The notes under the pieces are model-generated. The model was given only the letters and a program-made list of their open reading frames with translations. It did not search any database and was not told the origin of the DNA. Positions 1-8,528 of a DNA stretch of 64,000 nt are shown here, one piece after another (within the stretch, counting starts at the first letter, position 1; each line of letters opens with the position of its first letter). The stretch comes from Pseudomonas sp. PDM04 (GTDB lineage: Bacteria > Pseudomonadota > Gammaproteobacteria > Pseudomonadales > Pseudomonadaceae): the NCBI RefSeq assembly GCF_014851765.1, contig NZ_JACVAI010000002.1:992001-1056000 (forward strand), read 5' to 3'. The position numbers and the translations under genes were made by a program.

Positions 1-2
1 TG

Positions 3-308
3 TTGCCAGCGTGCCAGCAGCATCGCCAGCCATTGATGGCATACTGTCCAATAGGCCAGGGCGGGCAATTGCTGGCCCACCCGACGCTGGCCCAAGTGGC
101 CGCCCGTCACGCGGCGACCCCGGCGCAGGTAGCGCTGGCATGGATTCTGCGACAGGATGGCGTAATTGCCATCCCCAAGGCGGTTCGGCCCGAACACGTG
201 CACCTGAATGCACAGGCCGCGCAATTGCAACTTGAGATCGGGGATCTGGAGGCGCTGGACCAAGCGTTTCGCGCGCCACAACGCAAACAGCGACTGGCCA
301 TGGTCTGA
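3..308 (+). CDS. aldo/keto reductase, C-terminal part (5' end outside window)
   Basis: The last hundred residues of an NAD(P)H-dependent aldo/keto reductase that reduces aldehydes or ketones in the cytoplasm. The visible part contains the family's C-terminal half: a strand ending CPIGQGG, an ATPAQVALAWILRQ helix, and IPKAVRPEHVHLNAQA, which corresponds to the nucleotide-phosphate-binding segment (usually IPGA/IPKS...R..EN...). The usual length is about 270-280 residues, so most of the TIM barrel lies upstream of base 1 and no true start is in the window. It ends 29 bases before the DUF1810 gene on the same strand, so the two may be co-transcribed. The substrate cannot be told from this fragment. 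Confidence 0.85.
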   Translation: MPACQQHRQPLMAYCPIGQGGQLLAHPTLAQVAARHAATPAQVALAWILRQDGVIAIPKAVRPEHVHLNAQAAQLQLEIGDLEALDQAFRAPQRKQRLAMV

Positions 309-337
309 GCCATCGCGGTTCTGTCGGAGGGCTTCTC

Positions 338-808
338 ATGAGAAGCACCGATCAGCTCGATGCCTTCAATCTGCAGCGCTTTGTCCTGGCGCAGAACCCT
401 GTGTTGCAGCGCGTGCACAACGAACTCGGCGCCGGCCACAAACGCAGTCACTGGATGTGGTTCATCTTTCCGCAGCTCGCCGGGTTGGGCGACAGCGAAA
501 TGTCCCGACGCTTCGCCATTCGCTCCAGCGATGAAGCCACGGCCTACCTCGACCATGCCCTGCTGGGTCCTCGGCTGCTGACCTGCACGCAACTCGTGCT
601 GGATATCCGGGAACGTTCGATTGCCGAGGTGTTCGGTCATCCTGACGACCTGAAATTCCATTCATCGATGACCCTGTTCGCCCAGTTCACCCCGCAGGGC
701 AGCCTGTACCACCAAGCGCTGGAGCGTTACTTCCATGGCATTCCGGATGAATGGACGCTGACACTGCTGGATTCAAAACAGGCCCAGTTGCCCCCCAACC
801 AGGGTTGA
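338..808 (+). CDS. DUF1810 family protein
   Basis: A 156-residue cytoplasmic protein of the DUF1810 family. Family signatures are visible: the N-terminal [16 protein letters not shown] segment, [14 protein letters not shown] near residues 38-51, then [12 protein letters not shown] and the [16 protein letters not shown] segment. The family has been loosely named calpastatin-like, but no biochemical role is established that I would rely on. The ATG at 338 follows AGGGCTTCTC, giving a modest Shine-Dalgarno. Its last 36 bases overlap the 3' end of the convergent polB gene, so the two genes share their termination region. Length matches the family. Confidence 0.85.
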   Translation: MRSTDQLDAFNLQRFVLAQNPVLQRVHNELGAGHKRSHWMWFIFPQLAGLGDSEMSRRFAIRSSDEATAYLDHALLGPRLLTCTQLVLDIRERSIAEVFGHPDDLKFHSSMTLFAQFTPQGSLYHQALERYFHGIPDEWTLTLLDSKQAQLPPNQG

Positions 809-3133
809 GAAATCATCGTCGACAAAGGGCAGGATCGCGTCGGCCACCGGTTGCAATTGGCGCGTGACGTAGTGATCGTAGTCGATGGGCGCGTTGCGGA
901 TTTCCAGCGGCTCGGGGCCGGCAACGGTGATCACGTAGCTGATCCAGCCGCCATGCTGGTATTGCCGCGGCCGACCCTGTCGATCGTTGAAGTCGTCGGC
1001 GATCCGCGCCGCGCGAACATGCGGCGGCACATTGCGTTCATAGTCATCCAGGGTCCGGCGCAGACGCTTGCGGTAGACCAGCCGATCATCGAACTCGCCG
1101 GCCAGGGTCTTGCGCACATACTCGCGCACGTAGTCCCGATGGGGCTTGCGATGAAAGATCAGCGAGTACAGCTCCTGCTGGAACTGTCGGGCCAACAATG
1201 ACCAGTCGGTGCGTACGGTTTCCAGCCCCTTGTAGACCATTTCGTCGCGGCCGTCGTCGCGCGTCACCAACCCGGCATAACGTTTCTTGCTGCCCTCCTC
1301 CGCCCCGCGGATGGTGGGCATCAGAAAGCGTTTGTAGTGGGTTTCGAACTGCAGTTCCAGGGCGCTGTGCAACCCGTATTGCTGCTGCACATGCTCGCGC
1401 CACCACTGGTTGACGTGATCGACCAGGGCGTGGCCGATCTGCGCCGCTTCCTGTTGGCCGTGGGCGCGGCGCAGCCAGACGAACGTCGAGTCGGTGTCGC
1501 CGTAGATCACCGTATGCCCCTGGGCTTCGATCAGTTGCCGGGTGCGCAACATGATTTCGTGCCCACGCAAAGTGATAGACGAGGCCAGCCGCGTGTCGAA
1601 GAAGCGGCAGCCGCTGGAACCGAGCACGCCGTAGAAGGCATTCATGATGATCTTCAGGGCCTGGGACAACGGCGCATTGTGCTCGCGCTTGGCGGTTTCG
1701 CGACCCTCGGCGACTCGCGCGACAATGGCCGGCAGGCAATGGCGGGTCCGGGAGAAACGCGCGCCGCGAAAGCCCGGCACCGACTCGCTGTCTTCGGGGT
1801 GCCTGAGCCCCTCGATCAATCCCACCGGGTCGATGAGGAACGTGCGGATGATCGACGGATAGAGGCTTTTGTAATCGAGGACCAGCACCGATTCGTACAG
1901 GCCCGGTTGCGAGTCCATGACAAACCCGCCGGGACTGGCCTGGGCCGGTTTGCTGCCCAGGTTCGGTGCCACGAACCCCTGGCGGTGCATCAGCGGCATG
2001 TACAGGTGAGTGAACGCCGCCACCGAGCCGCCGCTGCGATCGGCCGGCAGACCGGTGACACTGGCCCGCTCCAGCAGGAACGTGAGCAACTGGGTCTTGG
2101 CGAAAATCCGCGTGACCAGTTCGCAGTCCTTGAGGTTGTAGGTGGCCAGGGCCGGCTTGTCCTCGGCGAACATGCGATTGATTTCATCCATGCGCTGGTA
2201 CGGCGTGCTGATCGCCTTGCCTTCGCCCAACAGGGTTTGCGCGACATTTTCCAGGCTGAAGGAGGGAAAACTCCAGGTCGCCGAGCGCAGGGACTCGATG
2301 CCATCGATGATCAACCGCCCCGCCGCTGAGGCGAAATAGTGGTTGCGGCTGCCGTGTTCGCGCCATTGCATCTCTTCGCCGCCACGCCCCAGCTTGAGCG
2401 GCACCCCCAGCCGTCGCGCATGTTCGTGCAGCACCCGCAGGTCGAACTGCACGACGTTCCAGCCGATGATCGCATCAGGGTCGTGCCGGGCGAACCATTC
2501 GTTGATTTTCTTCAGCAGCAGCGTGCGCGAATCGCAGTACTCGAGCTGGAAATCCACTGCACTGGCGTCGCCGTTAGGCGGGCCGAGCATATAGACCTGG
2601 CGTTCACCGCAGCCTTCCAGGGCAATGGAATACAGCTCGCCCTGGGCGGTGGTTTCGATGTCCAGGGACACCAGCCTGAGGCTCGGCCGATAATCGGGGT
2701 CCGCTTTCATCTGCGCGTCGAGCAGCAGGCCCTCGGCATCCGGCGTACCGCCGAAGACCACCGGCGCGGTGATGAAACGCTCCATCATGTAGCGTTCCGG
2801 AGGCCGTACATCACCTTCGAACATCTCGACGCCAGCCTTGCGCAGTGCGGTTTCCAGGCGCATCAACTGGCCGTGCTGGCGGCAATACAGGCCAAGCACC
2901 GGGCGGTGGTCGAAATCCTTCAGGGCCAGGGGCTTGAGCTCGACGTTTTTTTCGCCCAGCAGCACCGCTTCGGCCGGTTCGCGTTGCTCGGCCGCAATGA
3001 ACGCCACCGACGGTTGAGGCGGCAGGCGAATGCGCCGGGGGCCGCTGTCGGTCGCCAGCCAGAATTCGACTTCCGTACCGTTCGGGGTGTCGCGCCAATG
3101 CCGGGTCAGGACGAAGCCCCGCTGTAAATCCAC
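773..3133 (-). CDS. polB: DNA polymerase II (family B)
   Basis: Family-B replicative-fold polymerase with 3'-5' proofreading, which in Escherichia coli is SOS-induced and acts in replication restart and translesion synthesis. Exonuclease motif I (LDIET, Asp158/Glu160) is followed by Exo II ([11 protein letters not shown]) and Exo III (YNLKDCELV). Polymerase motif A is [10 protein letters not shown] near residue 418, motif [13 protein letters not shown], and motif C YGDTDS near residue 543; all catalytic aspartates are present. I chose the GTG at 3133, preceded by GAGG eight bases away: it gives 786 residues, close to the 783 of the E. coli enzyme, and the next upstream ATG (3178) or TTG (3202) would add a poorly conserved tail. 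I see no obvious LexA box in the short upstream region. The 3' end overlaps the convergent DUF1810 gene by 36 bases. Confidence 0.95.
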   Translation of the reverse strand: MDLQRGFVLTRHWRDTPNGTEVEFWLATDSGPRRIRLPPQPSVAFIAAEQREPAEAVLLGEKNVELKPLALKDFDHRPVLGLYCRQHGQLMRLETALRKAGVEMFEGDVRPPERYMMERFITAPVVFGGTPDAEGLLLDAQMKADPDYRPSLRLVSLDIETTAQGELYSIALEGCGERQVYMLGPPNGDASAVDFQLEYCDSRTLLLKKINEWFARHDPDAIIGWNVVQFDLRVLHEHARRLGVPLKLGRGGEEMQWREHGSRNHYFASAAGRLIIDGIESLRSATWSFPSFSLENVAQTLLGEGKAISTPYQRMDEINRMFAEDKPALATYNLKDCELVTRIFAKTQLLTFLLERASVTGLPADRSGGSVAAFTHLYMPLMHRQGFVAPNLGSKPAQASPGGFVMDSQPGLYESVLVLDYKSLYPSIIRTFLIDPVGLIEGLRHPEDSESVPGFRGARFSRTRHCLPAIVARVAEGRETAKREHNAPLSQALKIIMNAFYGVLGSSGCRFFDTRLASSITLRGHEIMLRTRQLIEAQGHTVIYGDTDSTFVWLRRAHGQQEAAQIGHALVDHVNQWWREHVQQQYGLHSALELQFETHYKRFLMPTIRGAEEGSKKRYAGLVTRDDGRDEMVYKGLETVRTDWSLLARQFQQELYSLIFHRKPHRDYVREYVRKTLAGEFDDRLVYRKRLRRTLDDYERNVPPHVRAARIADDFNDRQGRPRQYQHGGWISYVITVAGPEPLEIRNAPIDYDHYVTRQLQPVADAILPFVDDDFSTLVGGQLGLF

Positions 3134-3338
3134 CACTGCAACCTCAATGTCGATCAGGAACGCAATTCTACGCGTCATTGCCGGGGATAGCGCCTCCGTC
3201 AAAGCGCCGCTCCCACGGGGTCAGGCAAGAAAAACCGCGAAATGACGTTTTTTGCACGTTATCTGCCGCTTTGCGCCTTGCTCTCGACGTCAGGGTCTAC
3301 GATTCTTCAGGAACAACGACAACACCCGAGAAGCCACC

Positions 3339-3779
3339 ATGAAAACCGTCGCCCAACTGCTCAAGTTGAAAGATCAGAAGAATCAGGAAGTGCACCAGAT
3401 CAAACCCGACCACATGGTGCTCGAAGCGCTGATGAAAATGGCCGAGAAGAACGTCGGTGCCCTGCTGGTGGTGGAGAATGAGGAAGTACTGGGGATCATC
3501 AGTGAACGCGACTACGCGCGCAAACTGGTGCTGCACGGGCGCTCCTCGGTGGGCACGCCGGTGCGCGACATCATGGTGTCGCCGGTGATTACCGTGGACA
3601 CCCACCAGACCGTCGATACCTGCCTGGGCATCATGTCCGACAAGCGCCTGCGCCACTTGCCGGTGGTGGAGAACGGCAAACTGATCGGCTTGCTGTCGAT
3701 CGGCGACCTGGTCAAGGAAGCGATTGCGGAACAGGCGGAACTGATCCGGCAGCTGGAGCAGTACATTCGCGGGGAATAA
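3339..3779 (+). CDS. tandem CBS domain protein
   Basis: A 146-residue cytoplasmic protein made almost only of two CBS domains (about residues 8-70 and 78-135), the fold that binds adenine nucleotides such as AMP, ATP or SAM. Signatures are VGALLVVENEEVLGIISERDYARK in the first domain (split here only for description) and LRHLPVVENGKLIGLLSIGDLVK in the second. It has no fused enzyme or channel, so it probably acts as a stand-alone energy or ligand sensor; the partner is unknown. I start it at the ATG at 3339, not at the longer open frame from 3252, because conservation begins with MKTVAQLLK. A REPIN follows the stop. Confidence 0.88.
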   Translation: MKTVAQLLKLKDQKNQEVHQIKPDHMVLEALMKMAEKNVGALLVVENEEVLGIISERDYARKLVLHGRSSVGTPVRDIMVSPVITVDTHQTVDTCLGIMSDKRLRHLPVVENGKLIGLLSIGDLVKEAIAEQAELIRQLEQYIRGE

Positions 3780-3800
3780 GCCCTCCGCACCCCATTTCCA

Positions 3801-3903
3801 CTGTGGGAGCGAGCCTGCTCGCGATGGACGGTCAGGCGATGCGGGCATTCAGGGAGCCAGCGTTATCGTTGGCGACCCATCGCGAGCAGGCTCGCTCCCA
3901 CAG
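3801..3903. repeat. REPIN (inverted REP pair)
   Basis: Two REP sequences in head-to-head inversion: CTGTGGGAGCGAGCCTGC at 3801 and its inverse CATCGCGAGCAGGCTCGC from 3879, with about 50 bases between the arms. The element sits between the convergent CBS and GST genes and may act as a transcription barrier for both. Confidence 0.9.
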
Positions 3904-3928
3904 GGAATCAATGCCCGTTTCGTGTGAG

Positions 3929-4552
3929 TCAACCCGGCCAATGCCGGGCAAACACCGGCGCCAGGGTCGGGTGCCGGTCGATCCGCTCCAGCCAGGCGAA
4001 AAAACCCGGTCGGGCGCTGCGCAAATGCTCGCGGCTGCCGGCCCAGCGCGTCACCACCGCCGCCAGCACATCCAGTGCCCCGGGCGTTTCGTCCCCCAGG
4101 TACAACTCGCCGGAAAACTCATCGGCAAACACCTCCCAGCTCCAGTGCAGCCGCTCGCGGGCGCCGGTCACGAGGTTTTCCCGGGCCGCCTGATCGGCCA
4201 CCGCCAACCAGCGCTCGGGGTAATCGATGATGCCGATGGCCGCGTAACAATTGCTGACGATGTACGCCAGGCCACGAATGGCCTGGTCGCGCTCGAGCGG
4301 TTTACTCGGCAACAGACCCGACTGGGGAAAGCTCAGCCCGAGATGGATCAGGATCGCCGCACTCTCGGTGAGGATGCTGCCATCGGGCAGTTGCAGGGTC
4401 GGGATCTGCTTGAGCGGGTTGAGTTTCTCCAGGGCGTGGGCGTCCTCGGTGGATTGCTCGACGTCGATGAAGCGGTACGCGATCTCGCAGAGTTCCAACG
4501 CGGCTTCGATGGCGGCGGCGCCGGAGTTGCGGTGTCCGTAGAGTTGATACAT
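3929..4552 (-). CDS. glutathione S-transferase family protein
   Basis: A 207-residue soluble GST. Residues 1-76 form the thioredoxin-like glutathione-binding domain: YQLYGHRNSG at the start, the cis-proline segment KQIPTLQLPDG, and the ESAAI motif that binds the glutathione gamma-glutamyl group. The rest is the all-helical substrate domain. The open frame extends to a GTG at 4564, but the ATG at 4552 puts the first strand (MYQLYGH) at the usual position, so I start there. Substrate unknown. It is convergent with the CBS gene and separated from it by a REPIN. Confidence 0.9.
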   Translation of the reverse strand: MYQLYGHRNSGAAAIEAALELCEIAYRFIDVEQSTEDAHALEKLNPLKQIPTLQLPDGSILTESAAILIHLGLSFPQSGLLPSKPLERDQAIRGLAYIVSNCYAAIGIIDYPERWLAVADQAARENLVTGARERLHWSWEVFADEFSGELYLGDETPGALDVLAAVVTRWAGSREHLRSARPGFFAWLERIDRHPTLAPVFARHWPG

Positions 4553-4710
4553 AAACACCTCCACTGTGGTGCTCTCTTTGTAGCAGCTGACTCCGGGCTT
4601 GCTGGAAAATTTCTTTTTTCAGCCCTGCATCCAAATGGCTTTCCGACGGGTAGTACCTGTAGCAGCCGTATTGGCTGCGCAGCGAATGACTCACTTACGG
4701 AGAGAATTTC

Positions 4711-5232
4711 ATGAACGCCAGACAGCTGATGTGCCTTGCCGGTTTGTTCGCCGCTATTCCTGCGGCGTTTGCCCAGAACGGGCTGCCCGACAGTATCAAG
4801 GTGCCGGAGGGGCACAAGGTGGCAATGGAAACTACCGGAGTCGGTGAAATCACCTACGAATGCCGCGACAAGGCCAACGCCGCCGGGCAGACCGAGTGGT
4901 TCTTCGTCGGCCCCAAGGCGGTGCTCAATGATCGCAGTGGCAAACAGGTCGGTACCTACTTCGGCCCGCCCGCCACCTGGCAAGCAAAGGACGGCTCGAC
5001 CGTCACCGGCACCCAACTGGCCGTCGCCCCGTCGAGCCCGGGCAACCTGCCTTATCAACTGGTCAAGGCCAATCCGGCCGAGGGCAAGGGTGCGATGAAC
5101 GGCGTCAGTTACATCCAGCGCGTGGCACTCAAGGGCGGCGTGGCCCCGAGTACGGCATGCACGACGGCCAACAAAGGCCAGCGGGAAGTGGTGAAATACC
5201 AGGCGGACTACATTTTCTGGGCAGCCAGCTAA
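4711..5232 (+). CDS. secreted DUF3455 protein
   Basis: A 173-residue protein with a clear Sec signal peptide: a charged start (MNAR), a hydrophobic core (LMCLAGLFAAIPAA) and an AFA cleavage site near residue 22. The mature part matches the DUF3455 family, including VPEGHKVAMETTGVGEITYECR, FFGPPATWQAKDGSTVTGTQ (here FGPPATWQ) and the C-terminal QADYIFWA. Two or three cysteines remain after processing. A periplasmic or extracellular location is likely; no function is established. The start is supported by GGAGAG upstream of the ATG. A degenerate REPIN follows the stop. Confidence 0.85.
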   Translation: MNARQLMCLAGLFAAIPAAFAQNGLPDSIKVPEGHKVAMETTGVGEITYECRDKANAAGQTEWFFVGPKAVLNDRSGKQVGTYFGPPATWQAKDGSTVTGTQLAVAPSSPGNLPYQLVKANPAEGKGAMNGVSYIQRVALKGGVAPSTACTTANKGQREVVKYQADYIFWAAS

Positions 5233-5234
5233 GC

Positions 5235-5325
5235 CCTGTGGGAGCGCTCCTGCCCGCGACTGCACTGGGTCGGTCAGCACAATGGTCATTGGCCCGTCGA
5301 TTTCGCGAGCAGGTGCGTTCCCACA
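5235..5325. repeat. degenerate REPIN
   Basis: CCTGTGGGAGCGCTCCTGCC at 5235 is paired with an inverted, partly decayed copy (TTTCGCGAGCAGGTGCG) near 5301. Because this intergenic element overlaps the upstream extension of the next open frame, it supports starting the sigma-factor gene downstream of it. Confidence 0.7.
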
Positions 5326-5380
5326 CGATTCGGGTTTGTTTGCTAGATTGCATTGGATACCCACCGAACGACTGAGCGTT

Positions 5381-5908
5381 GTGCCCTTGCCTGACACCCT
5401 TTTCGACTATGAAGCCCACCTCCTCGCCTGTGGTCGGGGCGAGCGTCAGGCCCTGCGGGCTCTGTATGAGCAGGAAAGCCCTCGATTGCTCGGCGTGGCC
5501 AGGCGTCTGGTGCGTGACAACGCGCTGGCCGAAGACATCGTCCACGATGCGTTTATTAAAATCTGGGCCGGCGCGGCGCGTTTCGACCCGACGCGGGGAA
5601 CGGCGCGGGGCTGGATGTACAGTGTGACGCGGCACCTGGCGCTGAATTTTCTCCGCGACAACAACCGCGAGATACAGGGCGATATCGACCTGTACCGCGA
5701 TGCTGAAGCCTTCGATGCACAGGCTCACTCGTCACGCATTCATCGGTGCCTGGAGCAACTGGAACCGGCGCGGCGCGATTGCATCCTGCACGCCTACGTC
5801 GACGGTTACTCCCACGCGCAGATTTCACACAAGCTCGGCACACCACTGGGCACCGTCAAAGCCTGGATCAAACGCAGTCTGACCGCCTTGCGGGAGTGCA
5901 TGGGATGA
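5381..5908 (+). CDS. ECF RNA polymerase sigma factor
   Basis: A 175-residue group IV sigma-70 factor that would direct RNA polymerase to a small stress regulon. Region 2 is visible as ALYEQESPRLLGVARRLV with the DIVHDAFIKIW helix, and region 4 as LEPARRDCILHAYVDGYSHAQISHKLGTPLGTVKAWIKRSL (shown here as adjoining motifs), with the HTH in QISHKLG...GTVKAWI. I choose the GTG at 5381, giving MPLPDTLFDYE; the open frame reaches 5282 but would then begin inside a REPIN. Its stop overlaps the start of the anti-sigma gene (ATGA), so the pair is translationally coupled, as is usual for a sigma factor and its cognate inhibitor. Confidence 0.9.
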   Translation: MPLPDTLFDYEAHLLACGRGERQALRALYEQESPRLLGVARRLVRDNALAEDIVHDAFIKIWAGAARFDPTRGTARGWMYSVTRHLALNFLRDNNREIQGDIDLYRDAEAFDAQAHSSRIHRCLEQLEPARRDCILHAYVDGYSHAQISHKLGTPLGTVKAWIKRSLTALRECMG

Positions 5909-6624
5909 CCACTCGACCTGTGGATGAGACCCCGGAGGAACGCGACGAACTGGCCAGCGAGTATGTGCTGGGCACGCTCTCGCCCGAACGACGCACCGAG
6001 GTTCAACAACGCCTGCGCGACGACAGCGCGTTGCGCACGGCGGTCGATGGCTGGGAACGTCGCCTGCTCGGCCTGACCGACCTGGCCGAGCCCGTGACCC
6101 CGTCGCCCACGCTGTGGCACCGCATCGAGCGCAGTCTCAACGCCTCGATGCCACGATCGGCAACCGCCGCGACCGCACCGCTTTCCTGGTGGAACCGGCT
6201 GGGATTATGGCGCGGGTTTGCCGGTGCCGGGCTGGCGGCGACGCTGGTGCTAGGTACGTTGCTGTTGACGCAAGCCACGGTCAAACCGACCTACCTGGTG
6301 GTGCTCGTCGCGCCGCAGGACAAAGCGCCAGGCTGGGTGATCCAGGCCAGCAACGCCAGGGAGATCCAGCTGATTCCTCTCGGGGTTGCGCAGGTTCCGG
6401 AAGACAAGGCCCTGGAGTTCTGGACCAAGGCCGAAGGCTGGCAAGGGCCGGTGTCCCTGGGCCTGGTCAAGCCTGGACAAACCCTGTCGGTGCCGCTGGA
6501 CAAACTGCCACCGCTGCAGCCGGACCAGTTGTTCGAACTGACTCTGGAAAACCGCACCGGCTCGCCGATCGGCAAGCCGACCGGGCCGATTCAATTCATC
6601 GGTCGCGCGGTGAAGGTCATCTGA
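5905..6624 (+). CDS. anti-sigma factor, RskA family
   Basis: A 239-residue membrane protein. The cytoplasmic N-terminus (about residues 1-95) has the zinc-less anti-sigma fold seen in RskA-type proteins (ELASEYVLGTLSPERR). One transmembrane helix follows at about residues 103-122 (GFAGAGLAATLVLGTLLL). The periplasmic C-terminus carries the RskA pattern: YLVVLVAPQDKAPGWVIQA, ALEFWTKAEG and PIGKPTGPIQFIGRA. It should sequester the preceding sigma factor until a periplasmic signal triggers its release. The ATG at 5905 overlaps the sigma stop. I do not see HXXXCXXC zinc ligands. Confidence 0.9.
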   Translation: MTTRPVDETPEERDELASEYVLGTLSPERRTEVQQRLRDDSALRTAVDGWERRLLGLTDLAEPVTPSPTLWHRIERSLNASMPRSATAATAPLSWWNRLGLWRGFAGAGLAATLVLGTLLLTQATVKPTYLVVLVAPQDKAPGWVIQASNAREIQLIPLGVAQVPEDKALEFWTKAEGWQGPVSLGLVKPGQTLSVPLDKLPPLQPDQLFELTLENRTGSPIGKPTGPIQFIGRAVKVI

Positions 6625-6780
6625 ACCCCTTCCCTCGACGAACCATCAACCTCACGCGCAGGGAGTCTGCCAAATCATCACTGGCGTCGATGTTCAACAT
6701 CACGTCAATGAAGTTCTCTTAAAAATTCCGGGGCGTAACATCACACCCATACCAACCCATAACACCCGGAGCACACCACC

Positions 6781-7143
6781 ATGAAACGCCAAATCATCCT
6801 CAGCATCGTTCTCTCGGTACTCGCCGCTAACGCCTTCGCCGCCAAACCACCGCGCACCATGATCGCCGAAGGTGGTTCGGATCGTCTGATCGAACGCCGC
6901 GTCGCCGAAGGTGGTTCGGATCGTCTGATCGAACGCCGCGTTGCCGAAGGTGGTTCGGATCGTCTGATCGAACGTCGCGTTGCCGAAGGTGGTTCGGATC
7001 GTCTGATCGAACGCCGCGTTGCCGAAGGTGGTTCGGATCGTCTGATCGAACGTCGCGTTGCCGAAGGTGGTTCGGATCGTCTGATCGAACGCCGCGTGGC
7101 CGAAGGTGGTTCCGACCGTCTGATCGAACGCCGCGCCGTATGA
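6781..7143 (+). CDS. small secreted protein of seven 13-residue tandem repeats
   Basis: A 120-residue protein. A Sec signal peptide (MKRQIILSIVLSVLAANAFA, cleavage near residue 20) is followed by KPPRTM and then seven copies of (V/I)AEGGSDRLIERR, ending in AV. The repeats contain acidic and basic residues, no cysteine and no aromatic residue, and each ends in a dibasic RR. It may be a flexible periplasmic or secreted protein, or a precursor cut between repeats; neither is shown. Similar short Pseudomonas proteins have been labelled phage infection protein in some annotations, which I would not treat as functional evidence. GGAG nine bases before the ATG is the ribosome site. It lies on the same strand as the sigma/anti-sigma pair and ends at a strong terminator, so it could be a target of that sigma factor. 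Confidence 0.8.
   Translation: MKRQIILSIVLSVLAANAFAAKPPRTMIAEGGSDRLIERRVAEGGSDRLIERRVAEGGSDRLIERRVAEGGSDRLIERRVAEGGSDRLIERRVAEGGSDRLIERRVAEGGSDRLIERRAV
6862..7134 (+). repeat. 39-bp tandem repeat, seven units
   Basis: Seven in-frame 39-base units with no spacer. Units differ only at the first codon (ATC, GTC, GTT x4, GTG), one arginine codon (CGT in units 3 and 5) and two silent changes in unit 7. Units 3+4 are identical to units 5+6, so the array grew at least once by duplication of a 78-base block. Confidence 0.97.
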
Positions 7144-7168
7144 AGCCTCGTTCCAGCGCAATACTCAA

Positions 7169-7201
7169 CAAAAAGCCCGGCCTGATCAGCCGGGCTTTTT
7201 C
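7169..7201 (+). terminator. rho-independent terminator
   Basis: AAAAAGCCCGGC and GCCGGGCTTTTT form a perfect 12-base stem around CTGATCA, ending in a T-run on the plus strand. It closes the repeat-protein transcript and, being symmetrical, could also stop the minus-strand DUF1615 gene. Confidence 0.93.
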
Positions 7202-7217
7202 GTGTGCAAGGGGTTAC

Positions 7218-7245
7218 CTGTGGGAGCGAGCAGGCTCGCCGCCAC
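7218..7245. repeat. single REP-like sequence
   Basis: CTGTGGGAGCGAGCAGGCTC, a shortened variant of the REP core in which the palindrome is collapsed. It lies between the repeat-protein terminator and the 3' end of the DUF1615 gene. Confidence 0.65.
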
Positions 7246-7262
7246 AAAAAACCGGCCCTCGC

Positions 7263-8357
7263 TCACTTCCCCGCCCGCGCCGTGCAGCGCTGATAACGCT
7301 CGTCGACACGCTTGGCAAACCACGCCGTGGTGAGTTTGCGGGTGATTTTCGGGCTTTGCAGGACAATTCCCGGCAATACCGCCCGCGGTAACGCACGACC
7401 TTCGGCCTGCTCGGCCAGTTCGAACACCCGTCGATAGAGTTCGGTGTCCTCGAACTCAAGGCTTTTGCCCTTTTCCAGTTGATCGCGAATGGTCGGATGA
7501 CGCATGTCCAGGCGTTTGCCAAGGGTCCGCACGGCCAACTCGGTGCTGCCGGGCATGATCGAGCCATAGCGCACTAGATCGCCATCCAGCGCCAGCGGGA
7601 TGCCCGAAGCGCGGCTCAGCGCATTCTGAAACGCCGCATTACGGCTCGCGTACCACCCGGCGTTGAAATCGGCAAAGCGGTACAACGGCTGGGTGTAGCT
7701 CACCGGATAGCCGAGCAAGTGGGCGATGCCGAAATACATGCCGCCGCGACGGCTGAACACTTCACGGCGAATCGTGCCGTCGACCGGGTAGGGATAGTTG
7801 CGCGCCTGCCGTTCGGCGAACTCGATGCTGACCTGCATCGGGCCGCCGGTGTGCACCGGGTTGAAGCTGCCGAACAGCGTACGCCCCATGGGCACCATGC
7901 CGATGAAATCATCGAAAATCGCACTCAGCTCCTTTTCGCTGCGCGCGGCATTGAGCCGGTCGCTATAGCTTTTGCCGTTGCTGGAGCGCACCTGCAACGC
8001 AGCGCTCACCAGTAACCCGGGCACATGGACCTTGGCGGCGCGACGGTCGATTTCATCCCGGGCGATCTTGCCCAGGCCCGGCACCGGCGGATCCACTTGA
8101 AAGGTCGATTCCTGTTCGGTGACCGCGAGCACGGAACACAGGTTTTGCGTCGAAGGATCGATGCCCTGCGCGGCAAACGCGGCGTAGATGTCGGTGGCCC
8201 AGCCCTGGCGATCAGCGGTCCTGGCCGGCAGCAGGCGCACGATCTCGGCCTTGACTTCAGCGGGCGGCCGGGGCGCCACCGGCTGGGTGCGCTGGGTGCC
8301 GCAACCGGCCAGTAACAGCAGCGCCGCGATACCGGTGTTCAAGCGATTGACTTGCAT
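7263..8357 (-). CDS. DUF1615 lipoprotein
   Basis: A 364-residue protein with a lipoprotein signal: MQVNRLNTGIAALLLLAGCGTQ, with the lipobox LLLAGC and the lipidated cysteine near residue 19. The mature part matches the DUF1615 family: LLPARTADRQGWATDIYAAF near the start, then EQESTFQVDPPVPGLGKIARDEI, and GGPMQVSIEFAE. The conserved E in EQESTFQ recalls a lysozyme-like catalytic glutamate, but activity is not established. I start at the ATG at 8357; the frame stays open to 8498 but the lipobox decides the start. Expected in the inner leaflet of the outer membrane. Confidence 0.88.
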   Translation of the reverse strand: MQVNRLNTGIAALLLLAGCGTQRTQPVAPRPPAEVKAEIVRLLPARTADRQGWATDIYAAFAAQGIDPSTQNLCSVLAVTEQESTFQVDPPVPGLGKIARDEIDRRAAKVHVPGLLVSAALQVRSSNGKSYSDRLNAARSEKELSAIFDDFIGMVPMGRTLFGSFNPVHTGGPMQVSIEFAERQARNYPYPVDGTIRREVFSRRGGMYFGIAHLLGYPVSYTQPLYRFADFNAGWYASRNAAFQNALSRASGIPLALDGDLVRYGSIMPGSTELAVRTLGKRLDMRHPTIRDQLEKGKSLEFEDTELYRRVFELAEQAEGRALPRAVLPGIVLQSPKITRKLTTAWFAKRVDERYQRCTARAGK

Positions 8358-8528
8358 GCTGCTCCTTCCAATCCGTTGAACCGGGTTAACCATACGACCA
8401 ATGGCATGACGCATGCTATGACTGCAACGCGCCGCTGCCGTTCCTGAACGCGAGGCGCCCGACGGACTGCGCCTGCCCGTTGACCTCGACTGGACCATAA
8501 TGGGGCGGACACACCAGGAGGCAGGCAG

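Noticed and set aside
1337..2329. A 330-codon frame antisense to polB
   Set aside because: polB motifs A to C and the exonuclease motifs are intact on the other strand in this very region.
5282..5380. Longer start for the ECF sigma factor
   Set aside because: The extra 33 codons begin inside a degenerate REPIN and do not resemble the family.
6862..7134. CRISPR-like direct repeats
   Set aside because: Units are contiguous without spacers, keep frame and encode a regular peptide after a signal sequence, so this is a coding tandem repeat.
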